Source: an uncultured Lachnospiraceae bacterium
GTDB taxonomy: Bacteria; Bacillota; Clostridia; Lachnospirales; Lachnospiraceae
Reading direction: 5' to 3'
Assembly (NCBI GenBank): GCA_910579425.1
Contig: CAJTVL010000010.1
Coordinates: forward strand, 19,212-83,211
DNA length: 64,000 nt
Every line of letters begins with the position of its first letter. Within the stretch, counting starts at the first letter, position 1. Positions 1 to 9,966 of this stretch are shown here, in pieces. The position numbers and the translations under genes are program-made. The notes beneath the pieces are model-generated. The model made no database searches. It was given only the letters and a program-made list of their open reading frames with translations, and was not told where the DNA came from.

Positions 1-770
1 CGGATGTGAAAGCGCCCGAAACCTATCAGGAAGCGGTAGAACTGGCAGTGGAGCGTATGGAGGTGGAGCCTTCTGCCCGGAATATTCTGGTGGCCCACCA
101 GTTTGTGACAGGGGCAGGGCGCTGCGAATCGGAGGAGGTAGCAGTGGGCGGCATTGACAATGTGGACGCGGAGGTTTTTGACCCCTTTGACTACGTAGCC
201 TTAGGGCATATCCACAGTCCCCAGTGGGTGGGGCGGGAGAGCGTGCGCTACTGCGGGACGCCGCTCAAGTACTCCTTTTCGGAGTGTGAACAGCAAAAGT
301 CCGTGACGATTCTGGAATTGAAGGAAAAAGGAAATCTGTCCATTACGGCAGTGCCCTTAAGGCCTCTTCATGATATGCGCAAAATACGGGGGAATTATAT
401 GGAGGTCACAAGCCCATCCTTTTATAATATGGAAGAAAGAGGGAGCGGGACTTCCGGCGCAGGAGGTGTAGCCTGTCCGGGGAAAGAGGACTATATCCAG
501 ATTACCCTGACTGACGAAGAGGATATTATCGACGGCTTCATGAAGCTGCGTATTATTTTTCCCAATCTCATGCGGCTTACCTATGACAACAGCCGGACCC
601 GTACAGATCAGGCTCTGGAAGCGGCCGGGGAAGTGGAGCAGAAATCGGAGCTTGAGCTGCTGGAAGAGTTTTATGAGCTTCAGAATAATCAGCCCATGAA
701 CGAAGAACAGATTGAATTTGCCAAAAAACTGATCGAGATCTGCAAAGGGGATAACCAGGAGGGAAAATGA
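1..770 (+). CDS. sbcD: Exonuclease subunit SbcD, C-terminal part (5' end outside window)
   Basis: This is the C-terminal ~255 residues of the Mn-dependent nuclease subunit of the SbcCD (Mre11-Rad50-like) complex, which processes hairpins and blocked DNA ends. The reading frame is open to the left edge, so the true start is outside the window; the GTG at 6 is an internal Val codon. The metallophosphoesterase GHIH-type motif is visible as ALGHIHSPQ, with the upstream histidine in LVAHQFVTG. The capping domain follows. The stop overlaps the sbcC start (ATGA), the usual translational coupling. Identity rests on these motifs plus the sbcC neighbour. Confidence 0.95.
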   Translation, partial: DVKAPETYQEAVELAVERMEVEPSARNILVAHQFVTGAGRCESEEVAVGGIDNVDAEVFDPFDYVALGHIHSPQWVGRESVRYCGTPLKYSFSECEQQKSVTILELKEKGNLSITAVPLRPLHDMRKIRGNYMEVTSPSFYNMEERGSGTSGAGGVACPGKEDYIQITLTDEEDIIDGFMKLRIIFPNLMRLTYDNSRTRTDQALEAAGEVEQKSELELLEEFYELQNNQPMNEEQIEFAKKLIEICKGDNQEGK

Positions 771-3700
771 AACCAGTCAGGCTTGTGATAAGTGCATTTG
801 GCCCCTATGCGGGCAGGACGGAAATTGATTTTGAAAGCCTGGGAGGAGCCGGGATTTACCTGATTACCGGCGATACCGGGGCCGGGAAAACCACGATTTT
901 TGACGCCATTGTGTTTGCTCTCTATGGAGAAGCCAGCGGGGAGGTGCGCAGGGCGGACATGTTCCGCAGCAAATATGCAAAGGAAGAGACGCCTACTTTT
1001 GTGGAATTTGTTTTCGAGTACCGGGCAAAGCGCTATACGGTCAAAAGGAACCCGGAATATCTGCGGGCCAAAGGCAGGGGGACGGGAATGACCCTGCAGA
1101 GGGCGGACGCGGAGCTTACTTTCCCGGACGAAAGGCCTCCGGTGACGAAGGCAAAGGAGGTAACCAGGGTTCTTACCCAGCTGATCGGTTTGGACCGAAA
1201 GCAGTTTACCCAGATTGCCATGATTGCCCAGGGAAATTTTCAAAAGCTGCTGCTGGCAGGGACGGAGGAGCGCAGCGCTATTTTCCGTCAGATCTTCGGC
1301 ACCGGGCTGTATCAGAGGCTGCAGGGGATGCTGAAAGCGGCGGAGAGGGAACAGTGGAAGGAGTACGAAGAGCTGAGGCGCAGCATCAACCAGTACATGG
1401 ACGGCATCCTCTGCGGGGAGGATACGCCCTGCGGGGTGAAGCTTACAGAGCTGAAAAAGCAGAAGTTTGACGGACGGATTGGAGAGGGGCTTGCGCTTTT
1501 GGGTGAACTCTGTCAGGAGCATAAGGCCCGGCTGGAAGAATTTGACCGTCAGATAGAAGCCCTGGATGAAGAAATCCGGCAGAAGGACAGGCTTTTGGTG
1601 AACCTCCAGAAAAGCAGAGAGCAGAAAAGGGAGCTGGCCATAAAGGAAGAACAGCTCAAAGAGCTTTTGCCTTTGCTGGCAGAGAGGGAGGCTTTGTTTG
1701 AAAAAGCCTCGGCGCAGGCCAGGGAGAGCGGCAGTCTGGAGCTTAAGCTGAAACACTGCAGGGACCGGCTGGAGTTTTTGGAGATTTCGAGAAAGCTGAG
1801 GAAAGAGCTGGAGGAAAAGGAGCAGGAAATCCAAGAGACGGCAAAGCGCCAAAAACAGTTAGAGGAAGAGGCGCAAATCCAGGAAAAGGCACAGCAGACT
1901 GAGGAAGAGTGCCTGCAGACTCTGATGGAGACAGGAGAGGAAAGACAGAGATTGCTCCACCGAAAGAAGCGGCTTACCGACTGCATCGAGCAGGCGAAGG
2001 GGCTTGCGCAGGCGAGGAGGCGGGTGGAGGAGCTGAACGGGCTTTGCGGGAAGCTGGAAACAGAGTTGCAGGGGAGCCGAAAGGGGCTGACTCTTTTAGA
2101 GGAAGAGAGAGAAAAGTTAAAAGAGGGCCAAAACCGTGGGCTTTTGCTTGCCGAAGGGCAAAAGGCCTGGGAGGAGCGGGAGCAAAAGCTGAAAAACCTT
2201 CTGGAAGAAATACAAAGCTTTGAGAAACGCCGGGAGGAGCTGCAGAAGGCCCGGGAAGCTTACCGGCGCATTGCAGGGAAAAAGGAAAGACTGGGGATTT
2301 CTTACCGCAGCAAGGAGCAGCTTTTTTTGGACGCCCAGGCGGGATTGCTGGCAAGAGGGCTTTCGGAGGGGGAGGCATGTCCGGTCTGTGGCTCCGCCCA
2401 TCATCCCTGTTTGGCACAAATGCAAAAGGAGGCGCCGCAAAAGGAGGAACTGCAAAAAGAAAGAGAAGGCCTTTTGGCGGCGGAAGCGGAAACAGAGCGG
2501 CTTAGCGAAAGGGCAGGCCAGCTTACAGAGCGGCTTATGGAACAGAAAAAAGCGCTGGAACAGGAGTCGGCCTGGCTTTTTGCAGGTGAGGGTGACAAAG
2601 AGGAGTGGATTGAGAACTTAAAAAGACAGATTGAGCAGGAGAAGAAAAAGTCCCAAAAGGAGCAAAAATATCTGGAGCAGGAGACAAAAGAGGTCAGAAA
2701 AGCGCTGGCCCGGCAGCAGGAGCTGGAAGCTCTCATAAAAGAGAGGGAAACTGCTTTCAAAGAGCAGGAGAGCCTGCTGCAGGAAAAGAGGCAGGAGCTT
2801 GCTGCGGCCCGGGGACAGAAGGAGGAAAAGGAAGGTCAGCTTTTCAGAAGCCTTGAGCAAGAACTTGTCCCTTTGGGCCGGGAAGAAGAAAATCCCCGGG
2901 AAATCCGGGAGAGGACGGAGGAAATACGAAAAGTCCTGGCGGCAAAATCCGAGGAGATCCGGAGGGCTCTTGCGGAAAACCAGGCAAAGCTTATGAAAAA
3001 ACAGGAATTGGAGAAGCGCATTTCCGGGCGGAAAATCCGGCTTGTGCAAATCCGGGAGGAGCTTTTGCAGACCGGGATTTTGCAGACAAGGCAGAAGGCG
3101 GAGAGGGACGCCAAAGGGGAACGGCTGGATACTCTCAGAGAGGAACTGGGAACGGAAAAGGAGCAGGAGATCCGGGAGGAAATCAAGGGACTGGAAAGGC
3201 GAAAGCTGGAACTGGAAAAGGCCCTGAAGGAGGCGGAACAAAAGGTAAGAGAGTGCCGTGCCGAAAAGGAACGGCTTGGAGCGGCGGCGGAAACCCTGAG
3301 GGGACAGATCGCTCATTTTGAGAAAGAGGGCATGCCTTCGGAGGAGGATGTGCTTGCGCAAAAGGCCGCCTTTTCGCAGGAGAAAAAACAGGCGGGTATC
3401 AGGCGGGATCAGGTGAGCAGCGCCTTTGCCGCCAACCGGGAGCTTTACCGCAGAGTGAGACAGAAGCAGGAGATTATCGAGAAGGTGGAGAAAAGGTATG
3501 TCTGGCTGCGTGCCCTTTCCGACACGGCTGGCGGAACGCTTGGCGGCAAGCAGAAAATCGAGCTGGAAACCTATGTTCAAATGACCTATTTTGACCGGAT
3601 TCTGCTCCGGGCCAACCGCAGGCTTCTCACCATGAGCAGCGGGCAGTATGAGTTAAAGCGCCAAAAGGAGGGAGAAAACCGAAAAGAAAAAGCAGGGCTG

Positions 3701-4054
3701 GCTTTGTGTGTCATTGACCATTATAATGGAAGTGAGCGCAGCGTAAAGACGCTTTCCGGCGGGGAATCCTTCCAGGCCTCCCTATCCCTTGCCCTGGGGC
3801 TCTCGGACGAGATCCAGTCCTATGCCGGCGGGATTCGCTTAGACTCCATGTTTGTGGACGAGGGCTTTGGTTCCCTGGACGAGGAAGCCTTAGCGCAGGC
3901 CATGAAAGCCCTGACTCAGCTCACGGAGGGAAACCGCCTTGTGGGGATTATCTCTCATGTTTCCCAGCTAAAGGAGCAGATCGGGAAAAAGATTGTGGTT
4001 ACGAAGCACAGGGGGCAGGACGGGATCGGAAGCCGTGCGGCAGTTGAAACTTGA
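767..4054 (+). CDS. sbcC: Exonuclease subunit SbcC, SMC-like ATPase
   Basis: A 1095-residue Rad50-like ATPase, partner of SbcD. Walker A (GDTGAGKTT) lies near residue 36. Long charged coiled coils flank a zinc-hook CPVC at residues 538-541. The C-terminal half carries the signature LSGGESFQASLSLALG and Walker B/D-loop FVDEGFGSLDEE. Length and domain order are normal for the family. The start ATG overlaps the sbcD stop by four bases. Function in double-strand-end processing is known for the family; nothing here looks damaged. Confidence 0.96.
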   Translation: MKPVRLVISAFGPYAGRTEIDFESLGGAGIYLITGDTGAGKTTIFDAIVFALYGEASGEVRRADMFRSKYAKEETPTFVEFVFEYRAKRYTVKRNPEYLRAKGRGTGMTLQRADAELTFPDERPPVTKAKEVTRVLTQLIGLDRKQFTQIAMIAQGNFQKLLLAGTEERSAIFRQIFGTGLYQRLQGMLKAAEREQWKEYEELRRSINQYMDGILCGEDTPCGVKLTELKKQKFDGRIGEGLALLGELCQEHKARLEEFDRQIEALDEEIRQKDRLLVNLQKSREQKRELAIKEEQLKELLPLLAEREALFEKASAQARESGSLELKLKHCRDRLEFLEISRKLRKELEEKEQEIQETAKRQKQLEEEAQIQEKAQQTEEECLQTLMETGEERQRLLHRKKRLTDCIEQAKGLAQARRRVEELNGLCGKLETELQGSRKGLTLLEEEREKLKEGQNRGLLLAEGQKAWEEREQKLKNLLEEIQSFEKRREELQKAREAYRRIAGKKERLGISYRSKEQLFLDAQAGLLARGLSEGEACPVCGSAHHPCLAQMQKEAPQKEELQKEREGLLAAEAETERLSERAGQLTERLMEQKKALEQESAWLFAGEGDKEEWIENLKRQIEQEKKKSQKEQKYLEQETKEVRKALARQQELEALIKERETAFKEQESLLQEKRQELAAARGQKEEKEGQLFRSLEQELVPLGREEENPREIRERTEEIRKVLAAKSEEIRRALAENQAKLMKKQELEKRISGRKIRLVQIREELLQTGILQTRQKAERDAKGERLDTLREELGTEKEQEIREEIKGLERRKLELEKALKEAEQKVRECRAEKERLGAAAETLRGQIAHFEKEGMPSEEDVLAQKAAFSQEKKQAGIRRDQVSSAFAANRELYRRVRQKQEIIEKVEKRYVWLRALSDTAGGTLGGKQKIELETYVQMTYFDRILLRANRRLLTMSSGQYELKRQKEGENRKEKAGLALCVIDHYNGSERSVKTLSGGESFQASLSLALGLSDEIQSYAGGIRLDSMFVDEGFGSLDEEALAQAMKALTQLTEGNRLVGIISHVSQLKEQIGKKIVVTKHRGQDGIGSRAAVET

Positions 4055-4089
4055 GATAAAAAATATAAATAATAAGAAAGGAAACAAAT

Positions 4090-6015
4090 ATGTATCTATT
4101 ACCAAAACCCAAACAAATTGAAAACAAAGAGGGGAGCTTTTACCTTGGCTATCAAAGCAGGATCGTGATTGCACCTCAAATCCGGGAAAACGGAAGAGTT
4201 TACGCTTCCGTTCTGCAGGACTGCGCCCGGACTTTTGCAGGGCTTTCCCTGAACGCAGTGGCAGGAGAGCCGGGGGAAGGGGACATTTTTCTTACCCTGA
4301 ACCGTGAACTTTCCCCCCAGGAATACTGTCTTGAAATAAAAGAAGAGCAGATCATTATTTCCGGGGGCGGCGGAGCAGGGACCTTTTATGGAACGCAGAC
4401 CCTCTGCCAGATCATAGAGCAGAGCGGCCCAGTGCTTCCCTGTATAAAAATCACGGACAAGCCGGATCTGCCGCACAGAGGCTACTATCTGGATGAGACC
4501 AGAGGCCGGGTTTTGAAGCTGGATTATCTGAAAAAAGCAGTGGACAGACTGTGCCGCTACAAGATCAATGAGCTGCAGCTTTATGTGGAGCATACCTATC
4601 TCTTTGAAGGGCTCTCTGAAATGTGGAGAGACGAGACGCCTCTCACGGCCGAGGAGATCATGGAGCTGGATGATTACTGCCGCAGGCGTCATGTGGAGCT
4701 GGTGCCGTCCCTGTCAAGCTTTGGCCATCTCTACACCCTGCTTTCCACCAAAACCTGCGGAGAGCTGTGCGAGATGGAAAATTCCTGGAAGCAGCCCTTT
4801 TCCTATATTGACAGGATGCGCCACCATACCGTCAATGTGGGGGATGAAAGGACACTGCCTCTGATCAAGAGGATGCTGGAGGAATATATGTCTCTGTTTT
4901 CCACAGACAAGTTTAACTTCTGCGGCGACGAGACCTTTGACCTTGGAAAAGGAAAGGCAAAGCCCCTTGCGGACGAAAAAGGAGTACACCGGATTTATAT
5001 CGACTATATTAAGGAGCTCTGTGAATTTCTGGTGGAAAAAGGCAAGCAGCCCATGTTCTGGGGAGATGTGATCTGCGGGGAGCCGGAGCTGGTAAAGGAG
5101 CTGCCCGAAAACGTGATTTGTCTTACCTGGGGCTACGCACCCGACCAGTCCGATGAGGCCGCCCGTAAAATGGCCCAGACCGGCGTGAAGCAGTATCTCT
5201 GTCCAGGTGTTTCCAGTTGGAACCACTGGATGGCTCATATTGAAGATTCCTATCAGAACATAGTCAGAATGTGCGACTATGCACAGAAGTACGACGCCAT
5301 TGGCGTGTTGAATACGGACTGGGGGGATTTCGGCCATATTGCCCATCCGGAATTTTCCGTGCCCGGAATGATCTATGGGGCCGCTTTTTCCTGGAACCAT
5401 GAAACCATTCCCTATGAAGAAATAAACAGACAGATTTCCTGTGTGGAATTCCATGATGATTCCGGAAAGCTGGTGGGATTGCTGGCTGAAATTGCCGGGC
5501 AGGAGGTCATTAAATGGCACATGCTCGTGACGAATTACGAGATCTGCGCTCTCGGAAATACCTTTGAATGGCAGCCCGACTGGGAGAAGCTTTCCGCGGC
5601 AGAGATGCAGTCGGCCATCGGGGAGGCACAGACAGCGCTTAAGAGGTTGAAAAAGCAGATCAAGGAAACCACGGCTCATATGGACAGCTCAGGCCGCGGG
5701 ATGACGGGCATTTATGAGCATGTCATAGACGGTGCGTCCATCTGGAATGAAGTGGGAGCCGCTGTGATCGGCAGGAAGAAGGCGGAAATGGCCTCTGGCG
5801 GAAACGGAGCAGAAGCCGACGGCCTTTGCCTGGCCGGGAGCGCTCCCGGCCAGGACGACTACAGACTGGCAGAACGTTTGGAGACATGGTTTATGCGCTA
5901 CAAGGAGATCTGGAGAGCACACAGCAAGGAGGGCGATCTGGCCCATCTTGGCGAGATTGTGTTCTGGTATGCGGATCTGCTCAGGGGAAGAGAGCGGGGG
6001 CATAGGATGAACTGA
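4090..6015 (+). CDS. GH20 family beta-N-acetylhexosaminidase-like glycosidase
   Basis: A 641-residue protein with a GH20b-like N-terminal domain (about 1-120) and a TIM barrel. The barrel begins HRGYYLDETRGR and carries the substrate-assisted catalytic pair D280-E281 in NFCGDETFD. No signal peptide is visible, so it is probably cytoplasmic and acts on imported GlcNAc/GalNAc-containing oligosaccharides. The exact substrate cannot be told. It starts 35 bases after sbcC with RBS AGAAAGGA. The C-terminal ~110 residues are poorly conserved and may be a separate helical domain. Confidence 0.85.
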   Translation: MYLLPKPKQIENKEGSFYLGYQSRIVIAPQIRENGRVYASVLQDCARTFAGLSLNAVAGEPGEGDIFLTLNRELSPQEYCLEIKEEQIIISGGGGAGTFYGTQTLCQIIEQSGPVLPCIKITDKPDLPHRGYYLDETRGRVLKLDYLKKAVDRLCRYKINELQLYVEHTYLFEGLSEMWRDETPLTAEEIMELDDYCRRRHVELVPSLSSFGHLYTLLSTKTCGELCEMENSWKQPFSYIDRMRHHTVNVGDERTLPLIKRMLEEYMSLFSTDKFNFCGDETFDLGKGKAKPLADEKGVHRIYIDYIKELCEFLVEKGKQPMFWGDVICGEPELVKELPENVICLTWGYAPDQSDEAARKMAQTGVKQYLCPGVSSWNHWMAHIEDSYQNIVRMCDYAQKYDAIGVLNTDWGDFGHIAHPEFSVPGMIYGAAFSWNHETIPYEEINRQISCVEFHDDSGKLVGLLAEIAGQEVIKWHMLVTNYEICALGNTFEWQPDWEKLSAAEMQSAIGEAQTALKRLKKQIKETTAHMDSSGRGMTGIYEHVIDGASIWNEVGAAVIGRKKAEMASGGNGAEADGLCLAGSAPGQDDYRLAERLETWFMRYKEIWRAHSKEGDLAHLGEIVFWYADLLRGRERGHRMN

Positions 6016-6064
6016 GAAGTCTTTTACAGTTATTTAATGTGGATTAACAGAAAGAGTCGGAAGA

Positions 6065-6793
6065 ATGCTTCATTTTACCATTTGCGATGATGAAAAAGCA
6101 CAGCTCACCCTGCTTGAGAGCTATCTAAGGCAGTGGGCCGGGGAGAGGAAATATGAAATAGAGATTGATTTATGTCAGAGCGCAGAGCAGTTCCTTTTCA
6201 GACAGGGGTATGAAGGGGAGAGCGATATACTGCTTCTGGATATTGATATGCCGGGCAAGAGCGGGATTTCTCTTGCCCGGGAGCTGCGGGAAAAGGGTGA
6301 AAATCTGCAGATCATTTTTGTCACCGGACTGGAAGATTATGTTTTGGAGGGCTATGACGTGGAGGCGGTGTCTTATCTGATCAAGCCTGTGAAGAAGGAG
6401 CGGCTTTTCTTTTGCCTGGATAAGGCAAGGAATCGATGCGGGAGAGAAGAGCCTGCTCTTTTGCTCCAGACGGCGGGCGGCATTGTACGGCTGAAAGTTC
6501 AGGACATCTGCTATCTGGAAAGCGATGCCCATGATACCCGGGTGCATTGCTTAGGGCCGAGCGGGGAAGTGATCCGCTGTAAAACAGGAATCCATGAGCT
6601 GGAGGAGCTTCTTGGCAAATATACGGGCGCATTTTTTAAAACCCATCGCTCTTATCTGGCGAATCTCTCCTGTGTCAGCCGGATTACCCGAAAAGAGATT
6701 GAAATGGAAACAGGGGAAAGGATTCCCATTGCCCGGGGCAGGTGGGAGGCCTTAAATAAGGCTTATCTGGAATATTACCGGGGGAGGCAGTGA
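6065..6793 (+). CDS. LytTR-type response regulator (AgrA/LytR family)
   Basis: A 242-residue two-component regulator. The receiver domain (1-120) has acidic residues ICDDE and the likely phospho-acceptor D59 in LLLDIDMPG; the switch lysine lies in LIKPVKK. The C-terminal LytTR DNA-binding domain (about 140-240) contains the characteristic FFKTHRSYLANL. It precedes a GHKL sensor kinase by about 50 bases, the usual pairing for peptide quorum sensing or cell-envelope response. Targets are not known; the ABC transporter genes downstream are the natural candidates. Confidence 0.9.
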   Translation: MLHFTICDDEKAQLTLLESYLRQWAGERKYEIEIDLCQSAEQFLFRQGYEGESDILLLDIDMPGKSGISLARELREKGENLQIIFVTGLEDYVLEGYDVEAVSYLIKPVKKERLFFCLDKARNRCGREEPALLLQTAGGIVRLKVQDICYLESDAHDTRVHCLGPSGEVIRCKTGIHELEELLGKYTGAFFKTHRSYLANLSCVSRITRKEIEMETGERIPIARGRWEALNKAYLEYYRGRQ

Positions 6794-6842
6794 GTCCGTT
6801 TTTGGGGACAGAGAGAACTGTCAGATTAGAAAGAGGAGAAAA

Positions 6843-8030
6843 GTGGAAACATGTATCTTTCACATCATATGGCTGCTTCTGTACTGGTACTATACGGAGC
6901 AGGCAGGAGAGCAGGAAAAGGGAGCGGGAAAACGGGTGCTGGGATTTCTTATTACGGCGGTGCTGCTGGTGCTTTGCCTTTGGCTTCCCTGCGCCCTTGT
7001 GTGGGTTTTGGTTTCCGCGGTGCTGCTTTTGTACGATTTGTTTTTTGACCGGGAGCCCTTTCAGAGGCAGTGGCCGGGAATCCTCCTTCCGGGGCTTGTA
7101 ATAGCCGGAGCTTCTGTTTTTCCAAAGTCGAGCGTTTTTGTGCTCCATGGACTGGTGGTGCTGGTATTTTTGCTGCTGCTGGCAAAAAAACGGGGGAGCC
7201 TGCGCCCGGGAGGCGGAATCCTTACGGCTTTGATTTATCTTTTGACGTCGGTTTTTTTGTGGATTTTAGGCGACGGCTCGCTGACAGAGATGGAGGAAAG
7301 GCTGAGGACGGCACTTCTGTGGGGCGGTTCTTTGCTGGAAATTTTGCTGTTTTTTGTGGTGGAGGGAACACTCTTATCCTATAAAAGGGGATTTGAGTTC
7401 CGGACAGAGCAGTTCCGTAAGGAGCTGATGGAGTATCAATATGAGGAGATCAAAAGCGTCTACATGGATATGCGTGGCTGGCGGCACGATTACCACAATC
7501 ATATGCAGGTGATGAAGGCTCAGCTTGCCATGGGGAGCCTGACCAAGATCGGGGATTACCTGGACGCGCTGGAAAAAGAGCTTGACCATGTGGATACCCT
7601 GGTAAAGTCGGGGAATATGATGGTGGACGCGATTTTGAACAGCAAGCTCACCCTTGCGAGGAGGCAGGGAATCTCTATCAACTGTAAGGTAAGGGTTCCG
7701 GAGAAAATTTCCGTGGAGGACGTGGATTTGTGTGTGATTTTGGGAAACCTTATGGATAATGCTCTGGAAGCCTGCCGTCTGATCGAAGAAAGGGAGCGTT
7801 TCCTGCGCATTTACATGACCGTCAATAAAAGCCAGCTCTACCTTTCCATCCAGAACTCGGCCAGGGCGGAGCCGGACTTTGACGAGCGGAATTATATCAC
7901 CAAAAAGCGGGGCAATCACGGCCTTGGCATGAAGCGGGTGCAGGCGGCGGTGGAGAAGTATCACGGGTATCTGAATCTTGCCAATGAGCCGGGGATTTTT
8001 GCGGCGGAGGTGACTATGCCTGTCGCATGA
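6843..8030 (+). CDS. GHKL sensor histidine kinase (AgrC-like)
   Basis: A 395-residue membrane kinase with a GTG start behind a good RBS (GAGGAGAAAA). Residues 1 to ~185 are very hydrophobic, several transmembrane helices forming the sensor. The dimerisation helix carries the phospho-acceptor region WRHDYHNHMQ. The ATPase domain has the N box NLMDNALEAC and a glycine-rich GNHGLGMKRV. It is the cognate kinase of the LytTR regulator just upstream. The ligand is unknown; no adjacent agrD-like propeptide or agrB gene was found. Confidence 0.88.
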   Translation: METCIFHIIWLLLYWYYTEQAGEQEKGAGKRVLGFLITAVLLVLCLWLPCALVWVLVSAVLLLYDLFFDREPFQRQWPGILLPGLVIAGASVFPKSSVFVLHGLVVLVFLLLLAKKRGSLRPGGGILTALIYLLTSVFLWILGDGSLTEMEERLRTALLWGGSLLEILLFFVVEGTLLSYKRGFEFRTEQFRKELMEYQYEEIKSVYMDMRGWRHDYHNHMQVMKAQLAMGSLTKIGDYLDALEKELDHVDTLVKSGNMMVDAILNSKLTLARRQGISINCKVRVPEKISVEDVDLCVILGNLMDNALEACRLIEERERFLRIYMTVNKSQLYLSIQNSARAEPDFDERNYITKKRGNHGLGMKRVQAAVEKYHGYLNLANEPGIFAAEVTMPVA

Positions 8031-8060
8031 CATTTCGTGAAAAAAATAAAACAATTCGTG

Positions 8061-8093
8061 CAGGAATCCCCACAGGTCGGGATTCCTGTTTTA
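8061..8093 (+). terminator. Rho-independent terminator after the kinase gene
   Basis: A perfect 10-bp stem (8061-8070 with 8079-8088, arm CAGGAATCCC), 8-base loop, followed by TTTTA. It lies 30 bases after the kinase stop and 38 bases before the first ABC gene, so the transporter pair is likely transcribed separately or by read-through. Confidence 0.8.
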
Positions 8094-8130
8094 TGATGGA
8101 GGAACAGAAAAAAGTACAGGAGTGCAGAGG

Positions 8131-9966
8131 ATGAAAGGGAAAAACGTAAAAAAGAAAAAGAAGCGCTATTCCATCTGGGATAACTGCCGGTACACATTTT
8201 GTTATTTGAGGCAGAAGGAAGGAAAAAAAGGCCTGGCCGTCTGTGGAGGGGATGTGGTGATGAGCATTCTGCTTCCCTTTCTGGAGGCGGCTCTTGCCGG
8301 GGCAGTGTCGGCCTGTCTGATCAGTGGGAAAAGGCCGGAGAAGATTTTGCTGCTGGTGGCGGGATATGTGCTTTTGTTACAGGCGGCCAGGTTTGCCCAG
8401 GGGCATCTGCGGCTTCTTCGGAAGGAAACGCTGTTTATGTTCCGGGGCCATATGATGGACGAGTATTATGATAAGATATTAAGGGTGGACGGGCAGAGCC
8501 TGGAAAGCGCCCAGGGGCAGAAAAAGGCGGAGGCGGCGTCCAGAAATCTTTTTTCCGGAGACGAGCAGGGAATTGAAGCCTATGCAGGCAGCTATTTGGA
8601 ACTGCTTTTCAATCTGGGGGGCCTTGTGCTCTATAGCGTAATAGTAGGCAGGAGCAGCCTGATTTTACTGGCGCTGCTGGCAGTACAGACCATCATTTCC
8701 TCCTGCTTTCAGTTTCTGGCGGGGAAAAGGGCCTATTACACAAGCGAGGAGGCCAACAGGCACTGGCGGGCCTTTCAGTATCTGAGAAGGGAGTCCATCC
8801 TGCCCGAAAACGGAAAGGACATCCGGCTTTACCGGATGGATCAGTGGTTCCTTCGCCGGTTTTATGAGTGGATCGACCGGATCGAGGCCATCTGCCACAG
8901 GGAAAGGACAGGGTTCATGGCGGCGGATATTCTGGAAAAGGTGCTTTCTTTCGGAAGAAATGTGCTGGTTTACGGGTATCTGATTCGGGAGATGCTGCAG
9001 GGCGGGCTGACCCTTCCGGCTTTCCTTTTGTATGTAGGGATCGTGGCAGGGTTCGGCGCATGGATGAACGGCCTGTTTGAGGCGCTTAGGTTGATACTTG
9101 AAAATGAGCGGCTGATGGACGATTACCGGGATTTCATGGATTTCGGGGTGATGGAGCCGGAAGGAAAGCCCGGGCCGAGGGCGGCAGGCGCTGTCCATGA
9201 GATACGGCTTGAAAATGTGTGTTTTTGCTATGAGGGGAGCGAGAGCGATACCCTCCATGACATCAGCCTGACGATCCGGCCCGGGGAAAAGCTGGCACTG
9301 GTAGGGCTCAACGGGGCCGGAAAAACCACGCTGATCAAGCTCCTGTGCGGTTTTCTCCGCCCTACCGCAGGCCATATTTATCTGGACGGACAGGAGCTGC
9401 AGTCTCTGTCCCAGAGGGAGGTGTTCCGGGAATTTTCCGTGGTGTTCCAGGAGGTGTTTGCCTTTTCCTTTTCCCTGGAGGATAATGTGTGCTGCGGCAG
9501 GAAGGATGAAGAGAGGCTTAAGGAAAGCCTTGAAAAGGCAGGAATATGGGAAAAGGTGCAGACTCTGCCTAAAGGGGGGAGGACAGCCATGAATAAGGAT
9601 CTGGACGAGGAGGGAGCCATGCTCTCCGGGGGCGAGCTGCAGAAGCTGATGCTGGCCAGGGCCCTCTATAAGGATGCGCCGGTGGTGATTCTGGACGAGC
9701 CCACGGCGGCTCTCGATCCTATTGCGGAGAGCGAGATGTACGAAAAGTACGACGGGATGATACGGGGAAGGACGGGGATTTTTATCTCCCACAGGTTAAG
9801 CTCCACACGGTTCTGCGACCGGATTCTTTTTATGGAAAAGGGGCGTATCGTGGAGGAGGGAGATCATGAAAGCCTGATGGAAAAGAAGGGCGCCTATGCG
9901 GAGCTGTTTGGCCTTCAGGCCCGGTATTATCAGCAAAAGAGACAACAGGAGGAGAGCTATGCATAA
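8131..9966 (+). CDS. ABC transporter, fused permease/ATPase half-transporter 1
   Basis: About 611 residues: a transmembrane domain (about 25-320) then an ATPase domain with Walker A GLNGAGKTT, signature LSGGELQKLMLARAL and Walker B VVILDEPTAALDP. The ATG at 8131 is chosen because AGGAG sits 8 bases upstream; a GTG at 8122 is in frame but lacks a spaced RBS. No C39 peptidase domain is present, so if it exports a peptide it does not trim it itself. It overlaps the next half-transporter by 8 bases, suggesting a heterodimeric exporter controlled by the adjacent two-component system (inference). Confidence 0.9.
   Translation: MKGKNVKKKKKRYSIWDNCRYTFCYLRQKEGKKGLAVCGGDVVMSILLPFLEAALAGAVSACLISGKRPEKILLLVAGYVLLLQAARFAQGHLRLLRKETLFMFRGHMMDEYYDKILRVDGQSLESAQGQKKAEAASRNLFSGDEQGIEAYAGSYLELLFNLGGLVLYSVIVGRSSLILLALLAVQTIISSCFQFLAGKRAYYTSEEANRHWRAFQYLRRESILPENGKDIRLYRMDQWFLRRFYEWIDRIEAICHRERTGFMAADILEKVLSFGRNVLVYGYLIREMLQGGLTLPAFLLYVGIVAGFGAWMNGLFEALRLILENERLMDDYRDFMDFGVMEPEGKPGPRAAGAVHEIRLENVCFCYEGSESDTLHDISLTIRPGEKLALVGLNGAGKTTLIKLLCGFLRPTAGHIYLDGQELQSLSQREVFREFSVVFQEVFAFSFSLEDNVCCGRKDEERLKESLEKAGIWEKVQTLPKGGRTAMNKDLDEEGAMLSGGELQKLMLARALYKDAPVVILDEPTAALDPIAESEMYEKYDGMIRGRTGIFISHRLSSTRFCDRILFMEKGRIVEEGDHESLMEKKGAYAELFGLQARYYQQKRQQEESYA

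Noticed and set aside
2618..3580. 320-codon frame antisense to sbcC
   Set aside because: Leu/Phe-rich shadow of a coiled-coil coding region; no start signal.
4714..5679. 321-codon frame antisense to the GH20 gene
   Set aside because: The plus strand is a clear GH20 enzyme with D280-E281; the reverse frame has no support.
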